From Siphonodentalium dalli (lineage: Eukaryota; Mollusca; Scaphopoda; Gadilida; Siphonodentaliidae): a stretch of DNA of 64,000 nt. Under the pieces are notes generated by a model. The model was not told where the DNA came from and did not search any database. It was given only the letters and a program-made list of their open reading frames with translations. The stretch is from positions 96,030,707-96,094,706 of the forward strand of contig CP136067.1 of NCBI GenBank assembly GCA_032622095.1, in the 5' to 3' direction. The stretch's first letter is position 1; every line of letters begins with the position of its first letter. Shown here in pieces: positions 11,858 through 22,239 of the stretch. The translations under genes and the position numbers were made by a program.

Positions 11858-12095
11858 GACCAGGTCACTGGCAAACAGGCTGAATTCATACGACCAGGTC
11901 ACTGGCAAACAGGCTGAATTCATACGACCAGGTCACTGGCAAACAGGCTGACTTCATACGACCAGGTCACTGGCAAACAGGCTGAATTCATACGACCAGG
12001 TCACTGGCAAACAGGCTGAATTCATACGACCAGGTCACTGGCAAACAGGCTGACTTCATACGACCAGGTCACTGGCAAACAGGCTGACTTCATAT
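11858..12095 (+). repeat. 34-bp minisatellite, 7 copies
   Basis: The unit GACCAGGTCACTGGCAAACA + GGCTGAATTCATAC is repeated seven times head to tail. The only recurring variation is A/C in GAATTC versus GACTTC plus a change in the last unit, so the array is young or homogenised. The core GGTCACTGGCAAACAGG has no obvious hairpin. Confidence 0.95.
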
Positions 12096-12693
12096 GACCA
12101 CACAATGCTTTGAATCTAATATAAATTATAAGCTTCAACAGTGTCCAATGCAACATTCAGAGATGGTTTAGCAATTAACACATGCATACATGTTAGTCGA
12201 GTGCTTCTGCGTGACATAAATGCTGATCCTCGATCGATGACCTGCTGAAATCAAAATGTCAATTATAACTCAAGATTTGGACTGGAAAATTATGGAATCG
12301 TATTTACCAAACATTCTCTTTGCTTTTGCTTCTAGATGTGAGCTCTGGATAATAATCGGTCATACTAAAATTAGGCTTTTTTAAAATATTGAGTTCTTAT
12401 GACTCTAATCATATCTTAATTATTTATCTAATCATGTACGCCCATTTTATTTTGTGTCTTAAACGTACATGATTTAATGTTCATGTTTGATAAAGAAAAA
12501 AACTTTATAAACTAAATAACTAAAAAAAATTATTCAAAATGAGATTCTGTTGAAAGAATTTGAAGTACATGTAATGAATATGACCAAATATTTTATTATA
12601 GCAAGTGTAATTACAATGGAAGTTTTATTATAACAAAGAAAACTTCCCTAAATTCAGAAATATACCATATGAAACCTGACATTGGTTGAAGTA

Positions 12694-12937
12694 CAAGTCT
12701 GAATTTAGTGTGCCTGTCATTTGTAGAATGAGGTCACTCGAGGGTGAATTTAGTGATGCCATCCCGCACAGTGGGCTATCATCACCAAATTCACCATCTT
12801 GGGACCTCATTCTGCATGCCCTCGTCTGCTATGGGAGACATAGACTCAGATTTAATTGTATACGGGATAACGTCACTAAATTCACCCTCTGGGGACCTCA
12901 TTCTGCAAATGACAGGCAACTTATTATCAGGTTTGGG
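12694..12937 (+). mobile_element. hAT-type MITE, diverged
   Basis: It runs from CAAGTCTGAATTTAGTGTG to TCAGGTTTG. The arms are recognisable (TCATTTGTAGAATGAGGTC ... CCTCATTCTGCAAATGACA), but a long-form fragment (CTGCTATGGGAGACATAG) sits between them. Target duplications are no longer visible. Confidence 0.75.
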
Positions 12938-13026
12938 AGCAAATAAACTATGATGTAAGAATCAAGCAAGGAGAACGTTCAGCAATATCAACACCCACCA
13001 TTACAATCCCATCATGCTTTGCTTAC

Positions 13027-14590
13027 CTTTCCAGTTAACTCTGGTTTTGGCGGCGTAAATTTCGCCTGCGCTTGTATTGCTTTGAAGTGTGCGACCATGT
13101 TTCCGGCCTTTCCTTTATTTGGCATTCCATCCGTCCAGTCTGTGTCCGCTTCCCGGAACACATCCTGTCTGTGCTCCGGCTCATTTTCGGCGACGCCTGC
13201 CGACACTTGTTCCTGATACTGACCCGGTAAGTCACTTGGCTGCACTGCACCGAAATTCGCCGGCGATTTAGGAACCCGCTCATCTTCACGTGGTGGGGTG
13301 AACTCCTTTAACCTGTGTGGGGTCGTAGCTTGTGATCCTTTGCCGCTTCCGCTCTCGACCTGCCTCCAAATATTTACCATACTTCTAGCAGATCCCTGCT
13401 CTGGTAGAGTTTCGCTCGGATTATAATCCGCTTCTCTAGTGACGTCACTGCGAGCTTGAGGCTGACTCTCAGCCACTCCATGCTCTAACTTATTTTTATA
13501 ACCTTTGAACTTTTTTGGCTGATTTTCATACACGCCACATTCTCCAGTAACAGGGTTAACTTTTGGATCCTCTCTGGGCGGGGTGAACTCCTTTTTGTTC
13601 CTCTGACCTACTCCTCTGTTTCCTTCCATTTCCTTGAACCTTGACATGATATTTTTAGCGTGACCTTGCTCGGGGAGCGCCTCCTCCAGGTAGTCATCTG
13701 ACCGCACTACATTATCGAGAGTGGCAGGCTGGCTTTCTACGACACACGGCTCGGCTCCACGGGGCGGGGTTAAGGCTCTTGGTCCCCTGTTGACTACCTG
13801 CTTTTGCTCGAATGATTTCTGACGGAATTGCTCCATGACGTTCCGTGCGGTCCCTCGTTCCGGTAGTAGCTCTGGTTGATATTGGTCGCCCCTAATGACA
13901 TCCGGGTTGTAGACTGGTTGACTTTCGAAAACGCCAGCTTCGGGTTTAACCTCCTCATTTATTAAATGTGGCATGCGAGGCGTGCTTTCGTACTCGATTC
14001 GGCCTGATCTGTCTGGAGTGATAGCTCGTCTCTCGCGAGGCGTTCCTGAAGTCGGGGAAGACGTGCCCATCTCCTTAAATTTGGAAGCGGCATTTTTAGT
14101 GAAACCTCGTTCTGGAAGTGGTTCCTCAGATAAAATATCGTCGTGACGAATGATCTGAGGATCATATTGAGGCTGGCTTTCAAAAACTCCGCCTCCCGTT
14201 CTATCAGGAGTTAACTCCCTCACACCAGGTGCAGGCGCTGGCCGTGAACCCATCTCCTGTTCCATAACCTTGAACTTCCCAGCAATATTTCTAGCTGTGC
14301 CTTGAGATGGCAACACTTCTTCATAGTGATCGTTAGAAGTAACAACACCTTCACGATGCTGCGGCTCATTTTCGAACACGCCTCCTTCGACATGAGAGAG
14401 CTCCTCGGCTACACTAATCCTCTTCTGCTGTGTCTGCTGATGTTGGCCGGACTGGAATTTTGCAGCCAAATTTCTGGACAAACCGGCTTGAATCTGTGTA
14501 TCCTCTTCGACCTTATCGGACGCTCTGACAAGGTTGGGATCTTGAGAAATTTGTGGCTCATTCTCATACACGCTGTTAGGTGCTGGTTCT
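13027..14590 (-). CDS. Exon 5: repeat-module region of a probable cytoskeletal scaffold protein
   Basis: This 1564-nt exon encodes about 520 residues in an unbroken frame. The acceptor is CACCCCACAG before AGAACC and the donor is AAG before GTAAGC. The protein has seven full and two partial copies of a ~45-80 residue module: V-[FYA]-E-[NS]-[EQ]-P, then a D-V-[IV]-R-like element, an acidic stretch, L-P-[EP]-[RQ]-G-x-[AT]-[RK]-N, a basic helix ending K-F-[KR], and a spacer ending [LFI]-T-P-[PD]-R. Module starts include VYENEPQ, GVFENEPQH, GVFESQPQY, GVFESQPVY, VVESQPA, GVAESQPQ and GVAENEPEH. The short VFExxP core recalls actin-binding Xin repeats (LFETQP), and the TPPRE linkers recall EPLIN-like proteins; this is inference, since no catalytic or zinc-binding motif is present. 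It joins the 49-nt exon by completing a CC|A proline codon. The end phase is 0. GC content is clearly higher than in the flanks. Confidence 0.85.
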
Positions 14591-15255
14591 CTGTGGGGTG
14601 ATAAAATTAATATAATTAGAAATTGTTTTTTTTTTCTGATTGTGAATGTATTATTTGGGATTTGGACATAGATTTTGGAGAACTTTTAGTGTCTATTTCG
14701 TTGCCAATGCCATTCATGTGGATTTCATATTTTCCACCTTCTTTGAACGTTTTAAACAAAATACAAAGTATTGAAAATTGAGTTAAGCAGTTCAATAAAT
14801 GAATAGCCTCTGACATATTATTCATGTTAGTCCAAGTTTCCATTGACATAAACCAGATAGTGAGCATTACCAACATTAGTGCTGTGATATTTTGAAATAG
14901 TTCTATTTACATGCACAAGAATTTGACCTAAATCGCAAAGAAACTTTACTTTGAAAAATTTAACAATAAAACCAAACTTGAAAAACAAACCAAAATTGAC
15001 TTTTAACTGAAAACGAAGCCTCAAATTGAAATTTTTCGCGTTATTTTAACCCTTTCATGCACTCGCTTACAAGGTCAATGTAAATATTGTTAGGCCAATG
15101 GATTCTCTTATATATGCGAGGCTCCCTATTGGAGACTCGCATATATAACAGAATGCATTGGCAGAGAGTTTTAGCAAAACTTCAGGAAGCTCCATGCAGT
15201 AATGAAAGGGATAAAGCTTTGACATTGCAATGAATTATGGGTAATAAATACTCAC
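14591..15255 (-). other. Intron 4 (665 bp)
   Basis: It is bounded by GTGAGT (donor) and CACAG (acceptor) on the minus strand. It contains one TTAA-type MITE at 15050-15210 and otherwise AT-rich sequence. Confidence 0.85.
15050..15210 (+). mobile_element. TTAA/CCCTTT MITE (CATGA family), compact copy
   Basis: It runs from CCCTTTCATGCAC to AATGAAAGGG with TTAA on the left and ATAA on the right. It has one complete hairpin module (GCCAATGGATTCTC.. to ..GAATGCATTGGC). It sits inside the shortest intron, within 50 bp of the splice donor of exon 4. Confidence 0.8.
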
Positions 15256-15304
15256 GGCGGGGCGATTGGTGCACCAGGGCTGTAGTTACTATCAACATAC
15301 GGTC
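15256..15304 (-). CDS. Exon 4: 49-nt exon shared by both isoforms
   Basis: The acceptor is TTATTTACAG before GACCG and the donor is CCGCC before GTGAGT. Read in the only frame that fits both neighbours it gives (G)PYVDSNYSPGAPIAPP: a leading GA completes a G| codon from the previous exon and a trailing CC is completed by A of exon 5. The small exon is Pro/Ser/Tyr-rich and presumably a flexible linker. Two different upstream exons (29866-29540 and 18794-18671) both end in phase 1 and both fit it. Its small size would make it invisible to a simple open-frame search; the case rests on consensus splice sites and phase agreement on both sides. Confidence 0.85.
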
Positions 15305-15399
15305 CTGTAAATAATGAGAAGTAACCAATCAAATCATTATTCATAACATTTTCACACGAATCTCTGAGTTTAGATCAGTTTATGGAATACCCTATAAAG

Positions 15400-15797
15400 C
15401 AAGCCTTGAAGTAGTGTGTCTGTCATTTGCAGAATGAGGTCCCCAGAGGGTGCATTTAGTGATGCTACCCCGCATAGCGGGCTAGCATCACCAAATTCAC
15501 CCTCTGGGGACCTCATTCTGCTAATACCTCAGCAGAATGAGCTCCCCAGAGGGTGAATTTGGTGATGCTCTCCCGCTATAGCATCACTAAACTCACCATT
15601 CTGCAAACAGGCACACTCAACTTACAGTAATACCCTAATTAATCGACTTCTTAACCACAGCAGAATTATGGGTAACTGTTCAGGATTTAGTCGGAAATAT
15701 GGCTTGTTGCCATTCATCGGAAAGCTCTCCTGAAAAGATACCCATAATTCTGCTGTGGTTAAGAAGTCGATTAATTAGGGCATTACTGTAGGCTTGA
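15400..15797 (+). mobile_element. hAT-type MITE with a pogo-type MITE inserted in its right end
   Basis: It starts CAAGCCTTGAAGTAGTG. The right terminus GGCTTG lies at 15792-15797, beyond the inserted pogo element. The second palindromic lobe is shortened (CTCTCCCGCTATAGC). A clear 8-bp duplication is not visible, so the outer ends may be eroded. Confidence 0.75.
15625..15788 (+). mobile_element. pogo-type MITE nested in a hAT-type MITE
   Basis: TA flanks both sides. The right arm lacks the outer hairpin centre (the sequence jumps from GGAAAGCTCTC to CTGAAAAGATACCC), giving a 164-bp copy. It is younger than its host element. Confidence 0.85.
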
Positions 15798-16480
15798 TAA
15801 TATACAAATATGTGATACATGTACCAATCAAATGGGAGAGCTCCATTCAATTTATTTCTCTGATCAACAAATGAAGATATTACGAAGTGTAAGGTAGTTA
15901 GAATTTAAAAAGTACAGTATATAATTAAGGGACTGTGCAGTGCAACATTGGACATGTGTGATTAGTGATTTTGAGGTTATATGATGCTACCATAGAGTGC
16001 GGCTATAAACGTTAACTATTGTACTGGTGTTGGGGTCATTCTTAATAAAGTTTTGGTACATGTGTAAACAACATGTATATTATGTTGGTATATTTTTAAA
16101 GGGGGGTTTACTTATTTGTCCGAAAATGTAGCCTCAAGAGTTCCGTAATATATCGATGACCTTTTTGATAAAGATTGAGAGATTCTTGGTAATTTGGGGT
16201 AGGGGAGCTTGAGCCTGTTGAACACCCGAGTCATTGATTGCACCCACACTAATATTCAACTTCTTTACCTAGACTCAATTACATTCAATTACCCAGCACC
16301 CCTACCTAATTATCCATGTATATAACAGTATTCAAGTAACATTCATTGTAGATGATGAAAGATTCATGACTGACAGACTATCATGGAGCACCAGACAATA
16401 ACCTTCACAATGACATGCTACCTGAATTAATTACCACCACCCTCACATAACTATGATAAATGGTATATCTCCCCAGCTAG
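15798..16480. other. Unassigned intronic stretch
   Basis: No coding evidence and no repeat partner found. Confidence 0.4.
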
Positions 16481-16489
16481 GTGACAGTA

Positions 16490-16531
16490 CAATAATGCCC
16501 TACATAATCGACTCCTTAACCACAGCAGAAT
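16490..16531 (+). mobile_element. pogo-type MITE, left-end stub
   Basis: Only CAATAATGCCCTACATAATC through CCACAGCAGAATTC remains. Confidence 0.7.
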
Positions 16532-16669
16532 TCCTATGGCTCGTCACAAGACTAATGGATTCTATTCATTATGTTGGAGAAGTTACTTGAGAAGAAGGAA
16601 GGAAATTATGTGAAACAATGTTCTTATTAGCTTCATTTTCCTCAGACTAATCTCTATAATCTCTTAGTG

Positions 16670-16993
16670 CAGTAATGCCCTAAATAATCGACTCCTTAAC
16701 CAGAGCAGAATTATGGGTAACTTTTCAGGATTTAGTCGGAAATATGGCTTGTTGCCATTCATCGGAAAGCTCTCAGTGAGAGATGAATGGCAACAAGCCA
16801 TATTACTGACTAAATCCTGAATTATGGGTAACTTTTCAGGATTTAGACAGAAATATGGCTTGTTGCCATTCATCGGAAAGCTCTCACTGAGAGCTTTCCG
16901 ATGAATGGCAACAAGCCATATTTCCGACTAATTCCTAAAAAATTACCCATAATTCTGCTGTGGTTAAGGAGTCGATTATTTAGGGCATTACTG
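16670..16993 (+). mobile_element. pogo-type MITE with internally repeated arm
   Basis: At 324 bp it is longer than the 213-bp standard. It has a complete left arm, a partial right arm ending ACTAAATCCTGAATTATGGG, then a second left-arm segment and a full right arm. This looks like template slippage or a partial second insertion inside the hairpin. Confidence 0.8.
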
Positions 16994-17479
16994 TATGATA
17001 AATGGTATATGTCCCCAGCTAGGTGACATTATGTCGTAATAATATATTAACTTCCTATCTTGTATAATGCATCAAAGGAACCCATTACTACCTGGGAAGT
17101 CAGCCTTTTGTTCATTGTACTCTTGATTAAATGAGTGTCAAATGCAGAAGCCTAATTAGGACAAAATATAGAGAATCTTGTGTGTAGTAACCATGACAAT
17201 ATTAAAGATATCTACAAAGACATCACTAAATTTCGCTTGCCAAAAGCTTTCAGACAAAGATGATGATGCAAACTTGAAATGCTAAAGGCCGAATTAGGTG
17301 GTTGCAAAGGTAATAACAAACTTACCACATCCTGTAAGAGACCCCCCCCCCTTTAGCTGTTCAGTGAGGTTTATTAATTTTCTAAGGGCCATAACTTTAA
17401 AAGTGAATGGACCAAACATGCCACAGCTGGATATTGTTGCTACCATGCTGCCTCATGAGCATAGTAAATATAATACAAA

Positions 17480-18005
17480 CAAGCCGGGAAATTGTGTGAC
17501 TGACATTTGCAGAACGAGGTCCCCAGAGGGTGAATTTAGTGACACTATCCCACATGTGGGACCTCATTCTGCAAATGACAGACACCCTATTTCAAGGCTT
17601 GATTTGCATGGTGGGCTAGCATCACCAAATTAACCCTCTGGGAACCTCATTCTGTTGAGATGTAAGCAGACACCCTATTTCAAGGCTTGATTTGCACGGT
17701 GGGCTAGCATCACCAAATTCACCGTCTGGGAACCTCATTCTGCTTAGGCTTTAACTGCTATGGGAGACCTAAGATCAGATTGACGGTCCCCAGCTGAAGT
17801 TGGTGATGTTCACCCATTAGTCCTCTGCAAATTAGGGGATATATAAACTGAACAGAACGGAAAGTGTAACTGAAACAATGTTAATTTTAGACTATAGATA
17901 CATCCCAGAAGATGAAGACAAAGCAGAATGAGGTCTCCAGAGGGTGAATTTGGTGATGCTAGCTTCTCTAGCATCAATAAATTCACCATTTGGGGACCTC
18001 ATTCG
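17480..18005 (+). mobile_element. hAT-type MITE, long-form composite
   Basis: It begins CAAGCCGGGAAATTGTGTG and contains two right termini in series (CTATTTCAAGGCTTG at 17588-17602 and 17669-17683), each followed by ATTTGCAYGGTGGGCTAGC, then the long-form middle (GGGGATATATAAACTG) and a last hairpin lobe ending at 18002. The composite junction also occurs at 33845. Confidence 0.75.
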
Positions 18006-18039
18006 ATTCCCTTAGGAAATGTTGAGATGACAAGTTCAA

Positions 18040-18456
18040 CAAAGGACCATTGAACTTATTATCTGAACATTTCCCACCCAGCCTTGAAATAGTGAGCCTG
18101 TCATTTTGCAGAATGAGTCCCCAGAGGGTGAATTTAGTGATGCTATCCCACACAGTGGGCTAGCATCACTAAATTCACCCTCTGGGAACATCATTCTGCT
18201 GAGGCCTAAGCAGAATGAGGTCCCCAGAGGGTGAATTTGGTGATGCTAGCCCGCTGTGTGGGATAGCATCACTAAATTCACCCTCTGGGGACCTCATTCT
18301 GCAAATGACAGGCTCACTATTTCAAGGCTTGTTTCCCACCAATGAATATGAATCATTTTGCTCTTTTATTACCTGAACTCCCCTCCAAATGAATAATAGA
18401 TCGTTCCAATGTATACTTTTATGACTGAATGGGAGAATCCATTCAGTATCAAAAGG
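18040..18456 (+). mobile_element. TTAA/CCCTTT MITE (CTTTACT family) interrupted by a hAT-type MITE
   Basis: Outer parts 18040-18077 and 18340-18456 match the related copy at 28578-28767 (GAACATTTCCCACCAATGAATATGAATCATT). The right end is CAGTATCAAAAGGATTAA. The left end is eroded. Confidence 0.75.
18078..18331 (+). mobile_element. hAT-type MITE, complete, perfect 8-bp duplication TTTCCCAC
   Basis: The termini are CCAGCCTTG and CAAGGCTTG, flanked by TTTCCCAC at 18070-18077 and 18332-18339. The empty site GAACATTTCCCACCAATG exists at about 28606-28623, proving the target. It has two hairpin lobes joined by CTGAGGCCTAAGC. Confidence 0.9.
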
Positions 18457-18670
18457 ATTAATTTACAAATTAGTTTGATGATGCAATTCCACTTCTAGTA
18501 GATTGAATTTTTTTTTATTTCCCATCATTATTGTCAATGTCAAAATCATCCATTGATATGCCATGTTTATTTTTGTCCAATAACAGAAACATAATAAAAC
18601 TCCTTCTGAAAACAAACTTCATTTGTTGAAAATAAAATATTGATAGGCATCTTTTAAACATTTCTAATAC

Positions 18671-18794
18671 CTTTAAATGTCGGTGAGATAGGTCCGTTCG
18701 AATGCTTCTTCACTTTATAGATATACGAGTTATACCACTCCGTCAGTTTATGACTCATATTAAGAGCTAACGGTACATCCAAAATGGCCGACAT
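18671..18794 (-). CDS. Alternative first coding exon (short isoform)
   Basis: A minus-strand ATG at 18794-18792 (context GTGAACATGT, A at -3) is preceded in frame by TAA five codons upstream, so translation must start here. It encodes 41 residues beginning MSAILDVPLALNMSHKLTEW and ending SNGPISPTFK, plus one G, and stops at the donor AAAG before GTATTAG. Phase 1 fits exon 4 exactly: G + GA gives Gly, and the joined protein reads ..SPTFKGPYVDSNYSPG. It cannot join the Gln-rich exon, which lies upstream. The isoform would lack the acidic and Gln-rich N-terminus but keep all repeat modules. The Trp/Tyr/Lys-rich 41 residues match no family I know; no signal peptide or membrane segment is evident. 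Confidence 0.8.
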
Positions 18795-18934
18795 GTTCAC
18801 GTTCAATACTTATTGGGAAAATACAAGACTCAGATATAATCCTCCAATATCATTAAAGATGAATAATCCTTGAATCAATGAAGTTCACTCACAGCGGAAC
18901 ATACACCAGGTACACGTGAACTTTCACCAGAATA

Positions 18935-18941
18935 TTTTATA
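18935..18941 (-). promoter_or_regulatory. Candidate TATA box of the internal promoter
   Basis: The minus strand reads GGGATATAAAATATTC here, about 140 bases upstream of the ATG at 18794, which would put transcription start near 18905 and leave a 5' leader of about 110 nt. In an AT-rich genome this is weak evidence on its own; the in-frame stop ahead of the ATG supports a leader here. Confidence 0.35.
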
Positions 18942-19125
18942 TCCCAACAAACTGTTCACAATCGAAATGTTCCAGTTCGTGCTTCCATGCACTTATAATC
19001 TTTCCCAGTTTAGAAGTGTGAATAATAATATTTCTTTCCTTGAAATCTGTTGGAAAAAGTATATAATTCCAATTGCCTGGTTGTACAAAATGTTAGCATC
19101 AATTTCATCTTTACAACTGAATTAT

Positions 19126-19351
19126 CCCTTTCATGATGGGAGCTGTGCTGGTGCAGCATTAAAGATCTTGTGTCAGTGCATTCTCATATATATATAAGAG
19201 AATGAACTGGCTTACAAGGTCAAGGTAAATATTGTTAGGCCAATGCATTCTCTTATATATGCGAGGTGCCCTATGTGAGACTCGCATATATACAAGAATG
19301 CATTTGCACAGGGTTTTCGCAAAATTTCAGGAAGCTCCAGTCTTGGAAGGG
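19126..19351 (+). mobile_element. TTAA/CCCTTT MITE, CATGATGGGAGC family (reference copy)
   Basis: It runs from CCCTTTCATGATGGGAGCTG to CTCCAGTCTTGGAAGGG, with TTAT on the left and TTAA on the right. Its order is: GCTGGTGCAGCATTAAAGATC, a first hairpin module, GGCTTACAAGGTCAAGGTAAA spacer, a second module (GCCAATGCATTCTC.. / ..GAATGCATTTGC), then TTTTCGCAAAATTTCAGGAA. TTAA duplications and CCCTTT ends point to a piggyBac-type transposase. No open frame is meaningful. Confidence 0.85.
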
Positions 19352-19359
19352 TTAAGATG

Positions 19360-20430
19360 TATGGAGAGAGGAAAAAATTTAATATCTGATTAAGAGAATT
19401 GAGAAATATATCATATACAAATTTATGAGATTTGAAGAGAAAGTTTTTTGAAATTTGAAGATAGATAGCAGAGAAGTTGTTGCATCAAAAAAGTTTGAAA
19501 TCGAATGATGGAAAATAGAAAGCACTTTTCACGAACAAGAGAAGTATAAATCCAAGGATAGCGAAGGTTTCCAGAAGATCGAGTTTCTCTTTAAATTTAA
19601 ATACTGAAATGTTAATATTATCTCATATCTCAAGACAATAAAGGCATCAAGTTTCAAAACCAACTAATTTACAGTATCCATGAACGATGTATGTTTCATG
19701 AAGTTTAGTAATTCTTTTGGTCCAAAGATCAAAAGATTTGAATTTTAATCCTTCTATATTTTAATATCCATGAACAAGCTGTGAAATTATTCTGTCAAGA
19801 TTAAAGCAATTTGTTCACTCACAGGATGAATTCTTCAAGCTTTAAATTAAAGCCTATTATAAATTTAAACATCGATGAACTGTGAATATTCCGTTCCAGG
19901 CAAAGTAATGTTTCAGCTTAAATGATTCAACAAGTGAGCAAAATCAGCTACTGAAAACCCAAAGATGAAAAGTTATAGATTTAAAGCCTTTAAAAATTAA
20001 GTATCCATAAACTGTGAAAATTCTGTTCCAGTCAAATAAATTCTTCCATTTAAAAGATACGAGACTCAAAGACGGAAGCTCATGCAGCACTGAAGAAATC
20101 TTTTTACAAAGTCCAAAAGAACTGCGCTCAGGGGTAACTATAAGTAATGATGAATCTGAGGTCATCAGTGTTGCCGAGGGCAATGACAGATAGATGCATC
20201 AGTCATGACAATCAAGTCATAAGAATTCAAGGGAGGCGATCCATCACCAGTAACAATGATTAGTAGTGTAAAAGCAGACGGCTGCCAGAAAGTACAAAGT
20301 CCACATTCTTTCTGCAGAGAGCTGCAGAGAGAGGTATTTTTTTAGGGTGAAAAAGGTATATGACAGGACAGAGGTCATTCTAGGGTCCAAAAACAGAAAC
20401 AGAAGGTCAGTCACTGACAAGGTTAACATC
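19360..20430. other. Intronic stretch with decayed internal repeats
   Basis: Loosely similar segments (TTCACTCACAGGATGAATTC, GAACTGTGAATATTC / AACTGTGAAAATTC with GTTCCAG) recur roughly every 130-180 bp, suggesting an old tandem array. No coding evidence. Confidence 0.4.
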
Positions 20431-20479
20431 ATAACAATCATGTTGTTATTGTTAGATATGGTTTATTGTGCACCAAGTA

Positions 20480-20691
20480 CAATAATGCCCTAATTAATTG
20501 ACCCCTTAACCACAGCAGAATTATGGGTAACTTTTCAGGATTTAGTCGGAAATATGGTTGTTGCCATTCATCGGAAAGCTCTCGGGGAGAGCTTTCCGAT
20601 GAATGGCAACAAGCCATATTTCCGACTAAATCCTGAAAAGTTACCCATAATTCTGCTGTGGTTAAGGAGTCGATTATTTAGGGCATTACTG
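20480..20691 (+). mobile_element. pogo-type foldback MITE
   Basis: Full-length copy with an altered first terminus (CAATAATGCCC). Its left flank ATCATGTTGTTATTGTTAGA and onward, 40+ bp, is identical to the flank of the copy at 46431, so the two share a duplication event rather than independent insertion. Confidence 0.85.
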
Positions 20692-20912
20692 TATGTATAG
20701 ACTTCTGTGATGTTTGAACCTGAGAGGCACTGCCCCGCCCTATTCTCCTCCAGCTTAATGGTTAAAACCACAACAGACAATTTATATATTCTTCCAGGGT
20801 AACAACATTCAAGTGTCAGAGAATGCTATTTTGGAATTCCAAACACAATGCTTTAGAATTGCCATTTTTACAGATAAACACTATTTGGAGGCCAATACTC
20901 CAATATTCACTG

Positions 20913-21010
20913 CCGATATCATCAGTATTATGGCCGATATCATCAGTATTATGGCCGATATCATCAGTATTATCTTAAATATCGGTGAGTATTATCTTAA
21001 ATATCGGTGA
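20913..21010 (+). repeat. 21-bp tandem repeat plus adjacent 23-bp repeat
   Basis: GCCGATATCATCAGTATTATG occurs three times in a row, followed by two units of TATCTTAAATATCGGTGA(GTAT). Both units contain a GATATC/ATATCGG core. Confidence 0.9.
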
Positions 21011-21680
21011 TCTCATGACCTGAAACTATAGGTAGATAACCCAGAGGAAGGAGGTGATTCCTATGTAATGTTCTCTCCCTACCACCATCACTATTCATCT
21101 TGAACACTGGAATTGTGGTATTAGGCTGGTCTGCTCTTGCATTCAAGATTTGAACAATGGCGATGACAGAAAGCATTATATGAATCGGTCTGATTCAAGT
21201 GGAATAAGCTTCCATTGATGTGACAACTAAACATTAGTAATCTGATGTAGGAATATTTAAACTTATATGGAAAACTTTCAAGTCCAAAAGCCATTCGAAG
21301 AAGGCATAAAAAAACTCCTATTCACAATTGGAGATTCCGATCCAGATGAAGCTAGTTTCTGTAGAATTAACCAACTGATGGTGAACACAGAAAGTCCAAT
21401 CATACAACATGTATAAAACATTGATATAACCGATCAATGAGTCATTCATCATATAAAGCTGTATAAACCAAAATGCAGGAATATTGTTAAAATCCAGAAC
21501 ACAATATTCATGCCAATAATGTCACTAATCCGAAACAGAGTGTTGACTTTTGCAAATCGTATGAAGAAAATTTAATTCCTTAAACCATTTGAAGAATGGA
21601 TTAAAACAATAAGTCTAACCATCAGAATTAAGCAAATGCAACAATCACAGAAACTGAAATTGGTGCTAGATTTCTTCAAA

Positions 21681-21865
21681 ACAACCTAGCGTGAATTTAT
21701 ATATTCCCAATATGTAACAACCTGGTGTGAATTTATATATTCCCAATATGTAACAACCTAGTTAAACAACCTAGTTAAACAACCTGGTGTGAATTTATAT
21801 ATTCCCAATAGGTAACAACCTAGTTAAACAACCTGGTGTGAATTTATATATTCCATATACGTAGC
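21681..21865 (+). repeat. Tandem repeat around CAACCTGGTGTGAATTTATA
   Basis: Four units of CAACCT(A/G)GYGTGAATTTATATATTCC are separated by short AACAACCTAGTTA blocks. The unit length is irregular because the GTTAAACAACCTA block itself is duplicated. Confidence 0.85.
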
Positions 21866-22239
21866 AAACTCAATATTTAATTTCTCTGATGAGCAGATGC
21901 TTTTAGTTCTGATAACCATTCAAATAAGGCATAAAGCACTCCTATATCCTAACCATCGGAATCCAGCAAAAACAGATTTTTCTGTGGAAATGACCAACTG
22001 AGCGTAAATTCACATCAATTCACACCAAGCGCACAATTTACACTCAAGGTGCCACAGGACTCAATCATACAACATGTATAACATTGATTTACACAGATCA
22101 ATGAATCAGCCATCCAAGTTATAATATACTGTAAATAAATCTCATTTCCTTTGATGCTTCAGAAAAGCTTACAGGCATTATAATCAGCAGAATAACAAAT
22201 TGTGACATCGAGGAAATTACCCTGGTTAAGGAAACTGGT

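Larger units (their letters stand above)
1..13026 (-). other. Intron or 3' region downstream of the last visible exon
   Basis: The last exon in the window ends at a good donor (AAG then GTAAGC), so the host gene probably continues to the left. I found no further exon with matching phase in this 13 kb; cysteine/histidine-rich codon patterns expected of a LIM domain were looked for on the minus strand and not seen. If the donor is unused, translation ends after four more codons (V-S-K-A-stop) at 13012. Confidence 0.5.

Noticed and set aside
11858-12095. CRISPR-like array
   Set aside because: The units are contiguous with no unique spacers; it is a minisatellite in a eukaryotic genome.
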